From positions 1-43,539 of the forward strand of contig CAMDRT010000037.1 in the NCBI GenBank assembly GCA_945906815.1: a stretch of 43,539 nt of DNA, in the 5' to 3' direction. Both the position numbers and the translations under genes were made by a program. Below, in pieces: positions 7,865 through 17,822 of the stretch. How positions within the stretch are numbered: the stretch's first letter is position 1; every line of letters starts with the position of its first letter. The notes beneath the pieces were generated by a model. The model saw nothing but the letters and a program-made list of their open reading frames with translations, did no database searches and had not been told where the DNA came from. This DNA comes from Bordetella parapertussis (GTDB lineage Bacteria; Pseudomonadota; Gammaproteobacteria; Burkholderiales; SG8-41).

Positions 7865-7917
7865 GTTTCTGGCGTTTACGTAAGTGAGGAATTTTTGATT
7901 TTAAGGTATTGATTTAA

Positions 7918-8397
7918 ATGGATTTAATGGTTCTACTGGAAACAACTCTAGCGGGGATGGGGTATGAGTTGGTCGATATGGAGCGCACCGGCCAGGGCCG
8001 CATGATGCGCATTTTTATCGATAAACCCGCTGCAACAGGTGGTGACAAACCCGGTGCTACGGGTGATGACAAGCTGGGCGGCATTAACCTCGACGATTGC
8101 GCGGCGGTGAGTAATCATCTCTCCCGCGTGCTGACGGTAGAGAATGTGAGTTACGAGCGGCTTGAAATATCGTCGCCAGGGCTGGACCGGCCGTTGAAAA
8201 AGGAGCGCGATTTTGTGCGCTTCGCCGGGCATAAGGTGCGCGTGAAGCTGCGTGTGCCGCAGGATGGACAGCGTAATTTTGCGGGTGTGTTGCGGCAAAC
8301 CCGTGCGGGGAAAGTGGAATTGGATGTGGAGGGTAAGGCGGTGACGTTTGAACTGGCCAACCTCGACAAGGCACGCTTAGTCCCCGTGATTGAGTGA
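7918..8397 (+). CDS. rimP: RimP, 30S ribosome maturation factor
   Basis: This gene encodes 159 residues. The core [25 protein letters not shown], split here by an insertion, continues as [19 protein letters not shown], and [18 protein letters not shown] follows; both are standard RimP segments. RimP binds the 30S subunit late in assembly. Between IDKP and GGINLDD there is an extra stretch of about 15 residues that looks like a duplicated DKP-AATGG unit. The gene is first in the operon with nusA and infB, 29 bases ahead of nusA. A second in-frame ATG at 7927 could also serve as the start. Confidence 0.95.
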   Translation: MDLMVLLETTLAGMGYELVDMERTGQGRMMRIFIDKPAATGGDKPGATGDDKLGGINLDDCAAVSNHLSRVLTVENVSYERLEISSPGLDRPLKKERDFVRFAGHKVRVKLRVPQDGQRNFAGVLRQTRAGKVELDVEGKAVTFELANLDKARLVPVIE

Positions 8398-8426
8398 CCG
8401 GTGGTTTAAGGATTCAGGAGTTTTGT

Positions 8427-9911
8427 ATGAGCCGTGAAATTTTATTGTTGGTGGACGCGCTGGCGCGCGAGAAAAACGTCGAAAAAGAAATCGTTTTCGG
8501 CGCGCTCGAACTCGCCTTGGCTTCCGCCAGCAAAAAGAAATTCAGCGAAGACGTGGATATCCGTGCCTCGGTGCATCGCGATACCGGTGAATTTACGTTT
8601 TTCCGCCGCTGGGAAGTGGTGCCCGATATTGAAATCGAGACGCCTTCACGCCAATATAAATTGCACGAAGCGGTCGAGGAAAAGTCTGATTCCAAAGTGG
8701 GTGATTTCATCGAAGAGCCACTGACGGGTTTCGAGGTCGGCCGCATCGGTGCGCAAACCGCCAAGCAGGTGATTTTGCAGCGTATCCGTGACGCCGAGCG
8801 CGAACAGATACTCAACGACTTCCTGGCGCGTGAAGAACATCTGGTTACCGGCACCATCAAGCGCATGGAGCGCGGCAATGCCATCATCGAATCCGGGCGG
8901 CTGGAAGCGCTGCTGCCGCGCGAGCAGATGATCCCCAAGGAAAATCTGCGCGTGGGCGACCGCGTGCGCGCGCTGGTGTGGAAAGTGGAGCGCGCCATGC
9001 GCGGCCCGCAACTGATCCTGTCGCGCACCGCGCCGGAATTCATCATCCGTTTGTTTGAACTGGAAGTGCCGGAACTTGAAGATGGGCTGATGGAAATCAA
9101 GGCGGCAGCGCGTGATCCGGGCTTGCGCGCGAAAATCGCCGTGCTGTCGAAAGACAAGCGCATTGATCCGATCGGCACCTGTGTCGGTATGCGCGGCTCG
9201 CGCGTGCAGGCGGTGACCGGCGAACTGGCGCAGGAGCGTGTGGATATTGTGTTGTGGAACGACGATCCGGCGCAGTTTGTGATCAACGCGCTGGCGCCCG
9301 CCGAAGTGAGCAAGATCACGGTGGATGAAGAAAAACACAGCATGGATATTGTGGTGGATGAGGAAAATCTCGCCCAGGCCATCGGCCGTGGCGGCCAGAA
9401 CGTGCGGCTCGCCAGCGAGCTTACCGGCTGGGAAATCAACATCATGAAAGAGGATGAGTGGAAGCAAAAGAGCGATGCAGAATCCACCGGCATTCGCGCT
9501 GTGTTCATGGAAAAACTCGACGTCGATGAAGAAGTTGCCAACATTCTGATGGAAGAAGGCTTTTCGTCTCTCGAAGAAGTGGCTTACGTGTCGCGCGCCG
9601 AAATGCTGGAAATCGAGGTGTTTGACGAATCGACCGTCGATGAACTGCGCAGCCGTGCGCGCAATGCGCTGCTGACACAGGAAATTGTGTCCGAAGAAAA
9701 AGTCGAGCATGACATCGAAGACCTGATGAAGGTCGAGAGCATGGATCGCGACACCGCCAAAATGCTGGCATCGAAAGGCGTGGGTACGCAGGAAGCGCTA
9801 GCCGATTACGCCACCGACGATCTGGTCGAAGAGACCGGCATTGAGGCCGCACGCGCGGCCGAACTCATCATGGCGGCACGTGCGCCGTGGTTCGCGGAAT
9901 CCGGCGCTTAG
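8427..9911 (+). CDS. nusA: NusA, transcription elongation/termination factor
   Basis: The ATG at 8427 follows a good ribosome binding site (CAGGAG) and gives 494 residues, the normal length. An upstream GTG at 8394 overlaps rimP and is rejected. The N-terminus [18 protein letters not shown] contacts RNA polymerase. An S1 domain (about 135-200) and two KH domains follow, including [14 protein letters not shown] and [14 protein letters not shown]. The C-terminus holds two acidic helix-hairpin-helix repeats (about 365-490). NusA modulates pausing, termination and antitermination, and couples transcription to translation. Confidence 0.97.
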   Translation: MSREILLLVDALAREKNVEKEIVFGALELALASASKKKFSEDVDIRASVHRDTGEFTFFRRWEVVPDIEIETPSRQYKLHEAVEEKSDSKVGDFIEEPLTGFEVGRIGAQTAKQVILQRIRDAEREQILNDFLAREEHLVTGTIKRMERGNAIIESGRLEALLPREQMIPKENLRVGDRVRALVWKVERAMRGPQLILSRTAPEFIIRLFELEVPELEDGLMEIKAAARDPGLRAKIAVLSKDKRIDPIGTCVGMRGSRVQAVTGELAQERVDIVLWNDDPAQFVINALAPAEVSKITVDEEKHSMDIVVDEENLAQAIGRGGQNVRLASELTGWEINIMKEDEWKQKSDAESTGIRAVFMEKLDVDEEVANILMEEGFSSLEEVAYVSRAEMLEIEVFDESTVDELRSRARNALLTQEIVSEEKVEHDIEDLMKVESMDRDTAKMLASKGVGTQEALADYATDDLVEETGIEAARAAELIMAARAPWFAESGA

Positions 9912-9948
9912 CGCTTAATGACTGCTTGATACAGACTGACCACATCGC

Positions 9949-12672
9949 ATGGCGCAACTGAACGTCACACAATTCGCAACCGAACTCGGCGTGCCGCCGG
10001 CACAGCTCATTGAGCAATTAAAAGCGGCCGGCGTTAAAAAGGAGCTGACTGCCGAGTCCGTTCTGATCGAAGGAGATAAGGCGCAACTTCTTGATTACTT
10101 GAAGCAATCTCATGGTCATGGCGATGAGAAAAAGAAAATAACGCTGACTCGCCGCTCCACCACCGAGATCAAAAAATCTGACAGCACTACTGGCAAGGCG
10201 CGCACCATTCAGGTTGAAGTACGCAAAAAGCGCGTGCTGGTGAAGCGCGATGCGCCGGCAACGGTTGAAGTGGTTGAAGCAGCGGTTGAAGCAGCGGTTG
10301 AAGCAGCGGTTGAAGCAGTGCTTGAAGAACCGGTTGAAGCAGTGATTGAAGAACCGGTAGTAGTCCAAGCGCCGCCGGAGCCGGAGCCGGAGCCGGAGCT
10401 GAAGCCGGTGCTGAAGCCAAAGCCGGAGCTGAAGCCGGTGCTCGACGCCGGGCAGATTGCTATACGCCAAGCGGAGGCCAAGCAGTACGCGGCACTGTCG
10501 CAGCGCCAAGCCGAAGAGGTTCAAAAAAAGCAGGCGCTGGAGCAAGAGCGCCGTAAGAAGGCCGAGTTGGTCGCTGCAGCGCAGCCCGATGTTGCCGCAT
10601 CTGCTGCCAAGCTTGCGGCGGAAAAAGGCGCAAAAGCCGTGCCTGCCAGCGCTAAAAAAGAAACTGCAGGCACTGTCGCCGGCACGCTGCATAAACCCGC
10701 CACACCTGCCGGCGCGGACAAAAAACCGCCCAAGAAGGCCGCCGCGCCCAAGCCGGGCGTGTGGCGCGACGAAACCGCTGCCAAGCGCCGCACCATCAAA
10801 ACGCGCGGCGATGCCAGCGGCGGTTTGGGCTGGCGCGAGCGCAAAGGTCGTCACGCTTCACATAGAGACGACACTGATACGCAGAGTACATTCGCAGCAC
10901 CAACCGAACCGTTGATCCGCGATGTGGTGGTGCCGGAAACTGTCTCGGTAGCCGATCTTGCGCACAAAATGTCGGTGAAGGCGGCCGAGGTGATCAAGGC
11001 GCTGATGAAACTGGGTAGCATGGTGACCATCAATCAGGTGCTCGATCAGGAAACCGCGATGATCGTGGTCGAGGAAATGGGCCACAAAGCCGTGCGTGCC
11101 AAACTCGACGATCCCGATGCGTTTCTCACCGAAGTGCAACCGGCGCATGCCGAAGCTGTGGTGGAGCATCGCGCGCCGGTGGTGACCGTGATGGGCCACG
11201 TCGATCATGGCAAAACATCGCTGCTCGACGCCATCCGCCGCACCAAAGTGGCGGTAGGCGAGGCTGGCGGTATTACCCAGCATATCGGCGCTTATCACGT
11301 CGAAACTGCCAAGGGCATGGTGACGTTTCTCGACACACCGGGCCATGAGGCGTTTACGGCTATGCGTGCGCGTGGCTCGAAGGTGACCGATCTGGTGATT
11401 CTGGTGGTGGCCGCCGACGACGGCGTGATGCCGCAGACGCAGGAAGCCATCGCGCATGCCAAGGCCGCCAAGGTGCCGATAGTTGTCGCGCTGAACAAGA
11501 TTGACAAGCCTGAAGCCAACCCCGAGCGGGTGAAGCAGGATTTATCCTCGCACGAAGTCGTGCCCGAAGAGTGGGGCGGCGATACGCAGTTTATTCCGGT
11601 GTCGGCGCGCACGGGTGAGGGCCTTGATGCACTGCTCGACGCCGTGTTGTTGCAGGCCGAAGTGCTGGATTTGAAAGCGCCGAAAGACGCGCCGGCCAAA
11701 GGCGTGGTGATTGAATCGCGTCTGGACAAGGGCCGCGGCCCGGTGGCCACCGTGCTGGTGCAGTCGGGCACGCTGAAACGTGGCGATATTCTGCTGGCAG
11801 GCGCGGTATTTGGAAGAGTGCGTGCGTTGGTAGATGAAGCGGGCAAGAATGTTGAGTCGGCTGGCCCTTCGATTCCGGTTGAAGTGCTGGGGTTGTCGGA
11901 TGTGCCGGCGGCGGGCGCCGACGTGCTGGTGCTCGGCGACGAGCGCAAGGCGCGTGAAATCGCGCTGTTCCGCCAGGGGAAATTCCGCGACGTGAAACTC
12001 GCCAAGCAGCAATCGGCCAAGCTCGAAAACATGTTCGAGCAAATGGGCGAAGGCGAGAAGAAAATGTTGCAGCTTATCGTCAAGGCCGATGTGCAGGGTT
12101 CGTACGAAGGCTTGTCGCACGCGCTGGGCAAACTTTCGACCGATGAAGTCAAGGTCAATATCGTGCATGCCGCCATCGGCGGCATTACCGAGTCGGACAT
12201 TAATCTTGCGCTGGCGTCCAAGGCCGTGGTCATCGGCTTTAACGTGCGCGCCGATACGGCCGCGCGCAAGCTCGCCGATGGCAGTGGCATTGATATCCGC
12301 TACTACAATATCATTTACGAAGCGGTCGATGAGATCAAAGCGGCGATGACCGGCATGCTCTCGCCGGAGCGCAAGGAAAGCACGCTGGGCACCATCGAAG
12401 TGCGCGAAATATTCAAGATCTCTAAAGTCGGCACCGTGGCGGGTTGTTTTGTGAATGACGGTCTGGCGCGGCGCAATGCCAAAGTGCGCCTGCTGCGCGA
12501 CAGCGTGGTCATCCACGAAGGCGAGTTCGATTCGTTGAAGCGCTTCAAGGACGACGTGCGTGAAGTCAAAGCCGGCTTCGAATGCGGCTTGTCGCTGAAG
12601 GGCTATAACGATCTTAAGGTTGGCGACTTGATTGAAGTGTTTGAAGTCGTCGAAGTGGCGCGCACGCTTTAG
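9949..12672 (+). CDS. infB: Translation initiation factor IF-2
   Basis: The product has 907 residues, within the range for proteobacterial IF-2. The N-terminal IF2_N domain ([15 protein letters not shown]) is followed by a long variable linker with VEA and PEPEL/KPVL repeats. The GTPase domain has G1 GHVDHGKT (416-423), G3 DTPGHE (from 462) and G4 NKID (from 516). The C-terminal domains bind initiator fMet-tRNA. IF-2 promotes subunit joining at initiation. The gene starts 37 bases after nusA. Confidence 0.97.
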   Translation: MAQLNVTQFATELGVPPAQLIEQLKAAGVKKELTAESVLIEGDKAQLLDYLKQSHGHGDEKKKITLTRRSTTEIKKSDSTTGKARTIQVEVRKKRVLVKRDAPATVEVVEAAVEAAVEAAVEAVLEEPVEAVIEEPVVVQAPPEPEPEPELKPVLKPKPELKPVLDAGQIAIRQAEAKQYAALSQRQAEEVQKKQALEQERRKKAELVAAAQPDVAASAAKLAAEKGAKAVPASAKKETAGTVAGTLHKPATPAGADKKPPKKAAAPKPGVWRDETAAKRRTIKTRGDASGGLGWRERKGRHASHRDDTDTQSTFAAPTEPLIRDVVVPETVSVADLAHKMSVKAAEVIKALMKLGSMVTINQVLDQETAMIVVEEMGHKAVRAKLDDPDAFLTEVQPAHAEAVVEHRAPVVTVMGHVDHGKTSLLDAIRRTKVAVGEAGGITQHIGAYHVETAKGMVTFLDTPGHEAFTAMRARGSKVTDLVILVVAADDGVMPQTQEAIAHAKAAKVPIVVALNKIDKPEANPERVKQDLSSHEVVPEEWGGDTQFIPVSARTGEGLDALLDAVLLQAEVLDLKAPKDAPAKGVVIESRLDKGRGPVATVLVQSGTLKRGDILLAGAVFGRVRALVDEAGKNVESAGPSIPVEVLGLSDVPAAGADVLVLGDERKAREIALFRQGKFRDVKLAKQQSAKLENMFEQMGEGEKKMLQLIVKADVQGSYEGLSHALGKLSTDEVKVNIVHAAIGGITESDINLALASKAVVIGFNVRADTAARKLADGSGIDIRYYNIIYEAVDEIKAAMTGMLSPERKESTLGTIEVREIFKISKVGTVAGCFVNDGLARRNAKVRLLRDSVVIHEGEFDSLKRFKDDVREVKAGFECGLSLKGYNDLKVGDLIEVFEVVEVARTL
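10263..10358 (+). repeat. In-frame tandem 12-base repeats in infB
   Basis: Near-identical copies of GGTTGAAGCAGC (encoding VEAA) repeat in tandem and grade into GAAGAACCGGTTGAAGCAGTG units. They code for an acidic helical linker between the N-terminal and GTPase parts of IF-2. Because the unit is a multiple of three, slippage would change linker length without breaking the frame. Confidence 0.85.
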
Positions 12673-12681
12673 GGCGAAGGG

Positions 12682-12748
12682 TTGAGGACTGAGTAACCCC
12701 TGCGCGGTTCTGCGCACTCAGTCCTTAATCCTCGCTCCTTAGTCCTGC
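12682..12748. repeat. Inverted repeat and heptamer array between infB and rbfA
   Basis: Arms TTGAGGACTGAGT (12682-12694) and ACTCAGTCCTTAA (12716-12728) match at 12 of 13 positions and could form a hairpin. The right arm continues as degenerate 7-base units (on the minus strand GACTAAG, GAGCGAG, GATTAAG, GACTGAG). There is no T-run, so it is not a typical intrinsic terminator. It occupies the rbfA leader and leaves no good Shine-Dalgarno sequence there. Confidence 0.75.
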
Positions 12749-12752
12749 TCTT

Positions 12753-13148
12753 ATGCCCAAAGACTACCCCCGCAGCCGGCGCATTGCCGAGCAAGTTCAA
12801 CGCGAGTTGTCGGAGATTATCCGGCTGGAGTTAAAAGACCCACGCGTGGGCATGATCACGATTACTGATGTCGAGGTCACGCCCGACTACGAGCACGCCA
12901 AGGTGTTTTTTACGCGCCTGGACAATCCCGCTGATGCCGCCGATCACACCTTGGTGGCCCGCGCGCTGGAACACGCATCCGGTTTTTTGCGCAGCCAACT
13001 CGCGCAGCGCATGCGCTTACGCATCGTACCGCAATTGCATTTTGAATACGATGAATCGGTCGCGCGCGGCGTACGCCTGTCCCATCTGATCGACGAGGCG
13101 GTCGGCAGTAGCGGCGCTAAGCGCAACAGCACCGACGACGGGAAGTGA
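12753..13148 (+). CDS. rbfA: RbfA, 30S ribosome-binding factor
   Basis: This gene encodes 131 residues, the normal length. Conserved segments are SRRIAEQVQRELSEIIRLEL, KDPRVGMITITDVEVTPDY and LRSQLAQRMRLRIVPQLHF, forming the KH-like fold that binds 16S rRNA helix 1 during late 30S maturation. Its stop overlaps the truB start as GTGA. The leader is occupied by repeats and lacks a clear ribosome binding site, so its translation may be low or may rely on structure. Confidence 0.96.
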   Translation: MPKDYPRSRRIAEQVQRELSEIIRLELKDPRVGMITITDVEVTPDYEHAKVFFTRLDNPADAADHTLVARALEHASGFLRSQLAQRMRLRIVPQLHFEYDESVARGVRLSHLIDEAVGSSGAKRNSTDDGK

Positions 13149-14089
13149 ATTTCTCGACACGCGCGCGTCTCCACCTGGACGGCGTAATTCTGCTGCATAA
13201 ACCGCTGGGTATTAGCTCGCAGCAAGCTGTGAGCCGCGTGCGCCATGCGTTCAGCGCCGCCAAGGCCGGGCACACCGGAACGCTGGATCCGGCGGCCGAG
13301 GGCTTGCTGCCGGTGTGTCTGGGCGAAGCCACCAAATTCAGTCATCTGCTACTCGGCGCGGACAAGACTTACCTCGCCACCATAAGGCTGGGCGTCACCA
13401 CCACCACCGGGGACGCCGAGGGCGAGGTCGTTGCAAGCAAAGCGCCGGTCACCGATCACAGCCAGATATTGCGGGCGCTGGAAAAATTTCGCGGTGAAAT
13501 TACGCAAATGCCGCCAATGCACAGCGCACTCAAGCACCACGGCGTGCCGCTTTACGAATACGCACGCAAAGGTGTGGAAATCGCGCGCGCACCGCGCCGC
13601 GTTTACATTCACGATTTACAGGTCATCAGTATTAAAGATGATTTATTAACCATAAAAGTGCGCTGTAGCAAAGGCACCTACCTGCGTGTTGTGGCTATAG
13701 ACATTGGCGCCGAGCTCGGCTGTGGCGCGAGCCTGAGTGCCTTGACGCGCACGCAAGCGGGCGCACTCGACCTCGCTGCTGCCTGCACGCTGGAGGCGCT
13801 GCAGGCCATGACGGACGCCGAGCGTGCGCGCCAGTTACTGCCGATGGACACACTACTGGCCAGCCTGCCCCCCTTGCACGTGGGGACGGCCGAGGCTGCA
13901 AGATTACTGTTGGGCCAGAAATTGGGCTTAAGAGACGCTAAAGTCATCGGGTTTGCACGCATTTATGGCCCAAATCAGCGTTTTTTGGGGTTGGTAGAGG
14001 TGGGCGAAGGTGGCCGCACCGTGCCCTATCGCATGCTCGCGCAAAGCGCGACAGTGCATGATGAAATGCTTGAGAAAACACCCGGTTAG
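13145..14089 (+). CDS. truB: TruB, tRNA pseudouridine-55 synthase
   Basis: The GTG at 13145 overlaps the rbfA stop (GTGA), giving 314 residues. The core starts GVILLHKPLGISSQQAV. The catalytic aspartate is Asp48 in AGHTGTLDP, the same position as in E. coli. KVRCSKGTYLRVVAIDIG is the usual RNA-binding segment. TruB makes pseudouridine at position 55 in the T loop of tRNAs. The C-terminal part (about 240-310) resembles a PUA-like domain. Confidence 0.96.
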   Translation: MNFSTRARLHLDGVILLHKPLGISSQQAVSRVRHAFSAAKAGHTGTLDPAAEGLLPVCLGEATKFSHLLLGADKTYLATIRLGVTTTTGDAEGEVVASKAPVTDHSQILRALEKFRGEITQMPPMHSALKHHGVPLYEYARKGVEIARAPRRVYIHDLQVISIKDDLLTIKVRCSKGTYLRVVAIDIGAELGCGASLSALTRTQAGALDLAAACTLEALQAMTDAERARQLLPMDTLLASLPPLHVGTAEAARLLLGQKLGLRDAKVIGFARIYGPNQRFLGLVEVGEGGRTVPYRMLAQSATVHDEMLEKTPG

Positions 14090-14099
14090 CGGGTAAAAT
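14070..14099 (+). promoter_or_regulatory. Possible rpsO promoter inside the end of truB
   Basis: TTGAGA (14070-14075) and TAAAAT (14094-14099) are separated by 18 bases and lie just before rpsO. Predicted transcription would start about 20 bases before the gene. Confidence 0.45.
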
Positions 14100-14125
14100 A
14101 CGCGGTTTTCGAGCGGAGAAAGAAT

Positions 14126-14395
14126 ATGGCTGTAACAGCCCCCCAAAAGGCCCAGGTCGTGGCCGATTATCAACGCAAGGTCGGCGACACCGGATCTCCT
14201 GAAGTGCAGATTGCGCTGCTGACAGCGCGCATTACAGGTTTGGCGGATCACTTCAAGGCGAACGTAAAAGATCATCACTCGCGCCGCGGCCTTTTGCGCA
14301 TGGTGAGCCAGCGTCGCAAGCTGCTGGATTATTTGAAACGCAGCAATGCCGATCAATACAAGAACGTGATCGAGCGGCTGGGCCTACGCAAGTAA
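14126..14395 (+). CDS. rpsO: Ribosomal protein S15 (uS15)
   Basis: The product has 89 residues, the standard length. The sequence has the family pattern, with [18 protein letters not shown] and [21 protein letters not shown]15 binds the three-way junction of 16S rRNA helices 20-22 early in 30S assembly. A ribosome binding site (GCGGAG) lies ten bases upstream of ATG. The order truB-rpsO-pnp is conserved in proteobacteria. Confidence 0.98.
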   Translation: MAVTAPQKAQVVADYQRKVGDTGSPEVQIALLTARITGLADHFKANVKDHHSRRGLLRMVSQRRKLLDYLKRSNADQYKNVIERLGLRK

Positions 14396-14553
14396 GTCCC
14401 TGTGCATGTCAGTGAGCACTAGTCCGTCGCACAGAAACACACAAAAGTCACAGGTTTGCATCAGGCACACCGCGCGCAGGGTGCTTGCGCCCGCCGTTTC
14501 GTGTCTGAGCGGGCTTGCCGCAGCCCAATTTACGGCGCGGGCATGGTAAATCC

Positions 14554-14579
14554 AAAGACCGCTGCGTAGCGGTCTTTTT
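14554..14579 (+). terminator. Intrinsic terminator after rpsO
   Basis: A 10-bp stem AAAGACCGCT/AGCGGTCTTT with loop GCGT ends in five T (14575-14579). It separates rpsO from pnp, which implies that pnp has its own promoter or depends on read-through. Confidence 0.88.
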
Positions 14580-14649
14580 GCTGGTAATGGCTGTTGGTAA
14601 ATTCCAATGCAGGATCATCGAGACAATTGAGAAAGTAGGGGATAGCGAA

Positions 14650-16758
14650 TTGAGTCACTTTAAAAAAACGATCATGTGGGGGCGTCATCAGCTGACGCTG
14701 GAGACTGGTGAAATCGCGCGTCAGTCCGGTGGCGCGGTGCTGGTAACGATGGAAGAAACCGTGGTGCTGGTTACCGTGGTGGCGCGACGCAAAGCCAAAG
14801 CGGGGCAGGATTTCTTTCCGCTGACAGTGGATTATCAGGAAAAAACCTATGCCGCGGGCAAAATTCCAGGCGGGTTTTTCCGCCGCGAAGGCCGTCCTTC
14901 GGAAAAAGAAATTCTTACCTGCCGCTTGATCGACCGCCCGTTGCGTCCGCTGTTTCCGGATGGTTTTTACAACGAAGTGCAGGTCATTGCCACGGTGATG
15001 TCATCCAACAGTGAAATAGATTCCGATATCCCCGCGATGATAGGCGCTTCGGCGGCGATGGCGATTTCGGGCGTGCCGTTTCAAGGTCCGATCGGCGCAG
15101 CACGCGTGGGTTTCATCAACGGCGGTTATGTGTTGAATCCCACCGCGAGCGAACTCAAAACCTCGCAGCTCGATCTGGTCGTCGCCGGCACGCAGCAAGC
15201 CGTGCTGATGGTCGAGTCCGAAGCGCAGGTACTGACCGAAGACATCATGCTGGGTGCGGTGGTGTACGGCCATGAGCAAATGCAGATCGTGATCGACGCC
15301 ATCCATGACATGGTCGAAGAAGCCGGCAAACCGCTGTGGGACTGGGCGCCCGCGCCGAAGGACGAAGCGTTGAGCGCACGTATTGCTGCGATAGCCGAAA
15401 AAGATTTGAATGCCGCATTTCAACTGAAAGAAAAGCAGGCGCGATCCGCTGCCATAGACGATATCTGGAAGCGTGTGCATGGCGAAGTGGGTGTGGGCGC
15501 CGAGGGTGGCCCTGACGCCAATGTGGTGGGTGAAATCTGTTTCGCGCTGGAATCCCAAATTGTGCGCGGGCAGATCCTCAACGGTGAACCGCGCATTGAT
15601 GGCCGTGACACGCGCACCGTGCGTCCGATCACCATTCGCAACAGCGTGTTGCCGCGCACGCATGGCTCGGCGCTGTTTACGCGCGGGGAGACGCAGGCGC
15701 TGGTGGTGGCCACGCTCGGCACTGCGCGCGACGAACAGCGCGTAGACGCGCTGCAGGGCGAGTATCACGACCGCTTCATGCTGCATTACAACATGCCGCC
15801 TTATGCCACCGGTGAAACCGGCCGCGTGGGCACGCCCAAGCGCCGCGAGATCGGTCACGGCCGTCTTGCCAAGCGCGCGTTGCTGGCGGTGTTGCCCAAG
15901 GCGGAAGAGTTTGCCTATTCCATCCGTCTGGTTTCGGAAATCACCGAATCCAATGGCTCCAGCTCGATGGCCTCAGTGTGCGGCGGCTGCCTTGCGCTGA
16001 TGGACGCGGGCGTGCCGTTGAAAGAGCACGTTGCGGGCATCGCGATGGGTCTGATCAAAGAGGGCAACCGTTTCGCCGTGCTGTCGGATATTCTGGGTGA
16101 CGAAGATCACCTCGGCGATATGGATTTCAAAGTGGCCGGTACCGCGTCGGGTATTACCGCGTTGCAGATGGACATCAAGATCACTGGCATTACCAAAGAG
16201 ATCATGCATGCCGCGCTGGTGCAGGCGCGTGAAGGCCGTTTGCATATTCTGGATAAAATGCGCGGCGCACTGGATACCCCGCGCAGCGGGCTGTCGGCGT
16301 GGGCGCCGCGCATGATCACCTTCAAGATCAAGCCGGACAAAATCCGCGACGTCATCGGCAAGGGCGGCGCGGTGATTCGTGCGCTGACCGAGGAAACCGG
16401 CACCACCATCGACATCAAGGACGACGGCTCGGTGACGATAGCCTGTGTTTCGGCTGAGGGCGGCGAAGCGGCGCGCAAGCGTATTGAAGAAATCACCGCC
16501 GATGTTGAAGTTGGCAAGATTTACGACGGTACCGTGCTCAAGCTGCTGGATTTCGGCGCGATAGTCAGCGTATTGCCGGGCCGCGATGGGCTGCTGCACA
16601 TTTCACAAATCGCCAATGAACGCGTGAACGCGGTAGCCGACCATCTTAAGGAAGGTCAAGCGGTGCGCGTTAAGGTGCTGGAGGCCGATGAAAAGGGCCG
16701 CTTGCGTTTGTCGATGAAAGCGGCCGCTGCAGACGCGCAGGCCGCACCCAGCGCGTAG
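14650..16758 (+). CDS. pnp: Polynucleotide phosphorylase
   Basis: I place the start at TTG 14650. It has an AGGGG ribosome binding site eight bases upstream, and its product ([20 protein letters not shown]) aligns with the usual N-terminus; the length is then 702 residues. The upstream in-frame ATG at 14515 would make 45 unrelated residues and run through the terminator. Two RNase PH domains (the second with [16 protein letters not shown]), a KH domain ([15 protein letters not shown]) and an S1 domain ([14 protein letters not shown]) are visible. PNPase degrades RNA 3' to 5' using phosphate and is a degradosome component. Confidence 0.96.
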   Translation: MSHFKKTIMWGRHQLTLETGEIARQSGGAVLVTMEETVVLVTVVARRKAKAGQDFFPLTVDYQEKTYAAGKIPGGFFRREGRPSEKEILTCRLIDRPLRPLFPDGFYNEVQVIATVMSSNSEIDSDIPAMIGASAAMAISGVPFQGPIGAARVGFINGGYVLNPTASELKTSQLDLVVAGTQQAVLMVESEAQVLTEDIMLGAVVYGHEQMQIVIDAIHDMVEEAGKPLWDWAPAPKDEALSARIAAIAEKDLNAAFQLKEKQARSAAIDDIWKRVHGEVGVGAEGGPDANVVGEICFALESQIVRGQILNGEPRIDGRDTRTVRPITIRNSVLPRTHGSALFTRGETQALVVATLGTARDEQRVDALQGEYHDRFMLHYNMPPYATGETGRVGTPKRREIGHGRLAKRALLAVLPKAEEFAYSIRLVSEITESNGSSSMASVCGGCLALMDAGVPLKEHVAGIAMGLIKEGNRFAVLSDILGDEDHLGDMDFKVAGTASGITALQMDIKITGITKEIMHAALVQAREGRLHILDKMRGALDTPRSGLSAWAPRMITFKIKPDKIRDVIGKGGAVIRALTEETGTTIDIKDDGSVTIACVSAEGGEAARKRIEEITADVEVGKIYDGTVLKLLDFGAIVSVLPGRDGLLHISQIANERVNAVADHLKEGQAVRVKVLEADEKGRLRLSMKAAAADAQAAPSA

Positions 16759-16803
16759 CGCGTAACGCCTGGCACAGAACGCGCGCCAGCGTTGCATCCA
16801 ACA

Positions 16804-16837
16804 AAAAGGGCGACCCCGGCGGGTCGCCCTTTTTTTC
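16804..16837. terminator. Bidirectional terminator between pnp and dksA
   Basis: A stem AAAGGGCGACCC/GGGTCGCCCTTT with loop CGGC is flanked by A-rich sequence on the left and eight T on the right, so it can terminate both convergent genes. Confidence 0.92.
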
Positions 16838-16864
16838 GCTGGTTGGTTTGTGCGCTCTGGGTTG

Positions 16865-17287
16865 TTATTTAGCGATTTGCCGTTCGCGCAGTTCATCCAG
16901 CGTTTTGCAGTCGATGCACAACGTGGCTGTCGGTCTGGCTTCCAGCCGTTTTAAGCCTATTTCGACGCCGCACTTATCGCAATAGCCGTATTCATTCGCG
17001 TCAATATGCGCGATGGTCTCATCTATTTTTTTGATCAGCTTGCGTTCGCGATCGCGGTTGCGCAGCTCCAGCGACATATCGGATTCCTGTGTCGCGCGGT
17101 CGTTGGGGTCGGCGAAAATGGTAGCTTCGTCCTGCATCGTGTGTACGGTGCGGTCGATATCCTGGCCCAACCCGCGCTTCTGATCGTCCAGAATTTGCCG
17201 GAAATGCGCCAGCTGCCGGGGATTCATGTATTCCTCTTTTCCCTTGGGCTTGTATGTGGGTATTGCCTTGTTCAGTTCGGTCGCCAT
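16865..17287 (-). CDS. dksA: DksA, RNA polymerase-binding stringent-response factor
   Basis: I chose ATG 17287 (MATELNKAIPTY, 140 residues); an in-frame ATG five codons earlier is possible. The coiled coil (about 30-105) contains DPNDRATQESDMSLELRNRDRE, which carries the two aspartates at its tip. The C-terminal zinc finger has all four cysteines (YCDKCG and CIDC). DksA enters the secondary channel of RNA polymerase and, with ppGpp, represses promoters with GC-rich discriminators. The tRNA operon promoter next door has such a discriminator. Confidence 0.96.
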   Translation of the reverse strand: MATELNKAIPTYKPKGKEEYMNPRQLAHFRQILDDQKRGLGQDIDRTVHTMQDEATIFADPNDRATQESDMSLELRNRDRERKLIKKIDETIAHIDANEYGYCDKCGVEIGLKRLEARPTATLCIDCKTLDELRERQIAK

Positions 17288-17404
17288 GGCGGATTTATAC
17301 ACCTTCTATGCATTCTCTAAAACTGCGGTTTAAAATCTAAATACTTAAGCTATGCAAGCTGGATTGCAAATCCGCTCCACACTTGCGCCGGCCCGCATTT
17401 TACA

Positions 17405-17433
17405 TTGACCGGGGGTATCGCGGAGCGTATATT
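17405..17433 (+). promoter_or_regulatory. Promoter of the tRNA-Arg/tRNA-His operon
   Basis: -35 TTGACC and -10 TATATT are separated by 17 bases. The sequence just after the -10 (ACGCCCC) is a GC-rich discriminator typical of stable-RNA promoters under ppGpp/DksA control. The start near 17440 lies about 30 bases before the first tRNA. Confidence 0.85.
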
Positions 17434-17469
17434 ACGCCCCTTTCCGTGCCCGGCGTCGCTGGTTCACAA

Positions 17470-17546
17470 GTGCCCGTAGCTCAATCGGATAGAGCACCGG
17501 CCTTCTAAGCCGGGGGTTGTGGGTTCGAGTCCCGCCGGGCGCGCCA
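17470..17546 (+). tRNA. tRNA-Arg (anticodon TCT)
   Basis: This 77-base cloverleaf has acceptor GTGCCCG/CGGGCGC with one G-T pair, anticodon stem CCGGC/GCCGG with loop CTTCTAA, and T stem GTGGG/CCCGC with loop TTCGAGT. The discriminator G and CCA are encoded. It reads AGA codons. It is the first gene of a two-tRNA operon. Confidence 0.96.
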
Positions 17547-17591
17547 ATTTTGTGCGTGCTGTACGTGCGCAGTTGATCTCCGCAGTTCAGT

Positions 17592-17668
17592 GGTGGCTGT
17601 AGCTCAGTTGGTAGAGTCCTGGATTGTGATTCCAGTTGTCGCGGGTTCGAGTCCCGTCAGCCACCCCA
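17592..17668 (+). tRNA. tRNA-His (anticodon GTG)
   Basis: The cloverleaf has acceptor GTGGCTG/CAGCCAC, anticodon stem CTGGA/TCCAG with loop TTGTGAT, and T loop TTCGAGT. The extra G at 17592 faces discriminator C at 17665, the G-1:C73 identity pair of histidine tRNAs. CCA is encoded. It lies 45 bases after tRNA-Arg. Confidence 0.96.
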
Positions 17669-17822
17669 TTTTCCTTTGTTTTCGTTGATGTTTTCTGATG
17701 CGCGCCCATCAGTCGAGATGTGACTGCGCGCGTTTTGTGCGTAGCGCGCGATAGGCGACTGCGAAAAATGGGCGTAACGGGAAAACGCCTGTCACTTCCC
17801 GCAACCCCACGCACCTCGCGTT

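Noticed and set aside
8414..9710. Long antisense open frames across nusA and infB
   Set aside because: They are mirror frames of strongly conserved genes in GC-rich DNA, with no motifs or start signals.
14515..14649. Upstream N-terminal extension of pnp
   Set aside because: It runs through a strong terminator and adds 45 residues unlike any PNPase; TTG 14650 fits the family.
17470..17546. tRNA-Arg(TCT) as the source of the tRNA fragment at 3322
   Set aside because: The anticodon loop and several T-arm and variable-region bases differ; the fragment encodes an ACG anticodon.
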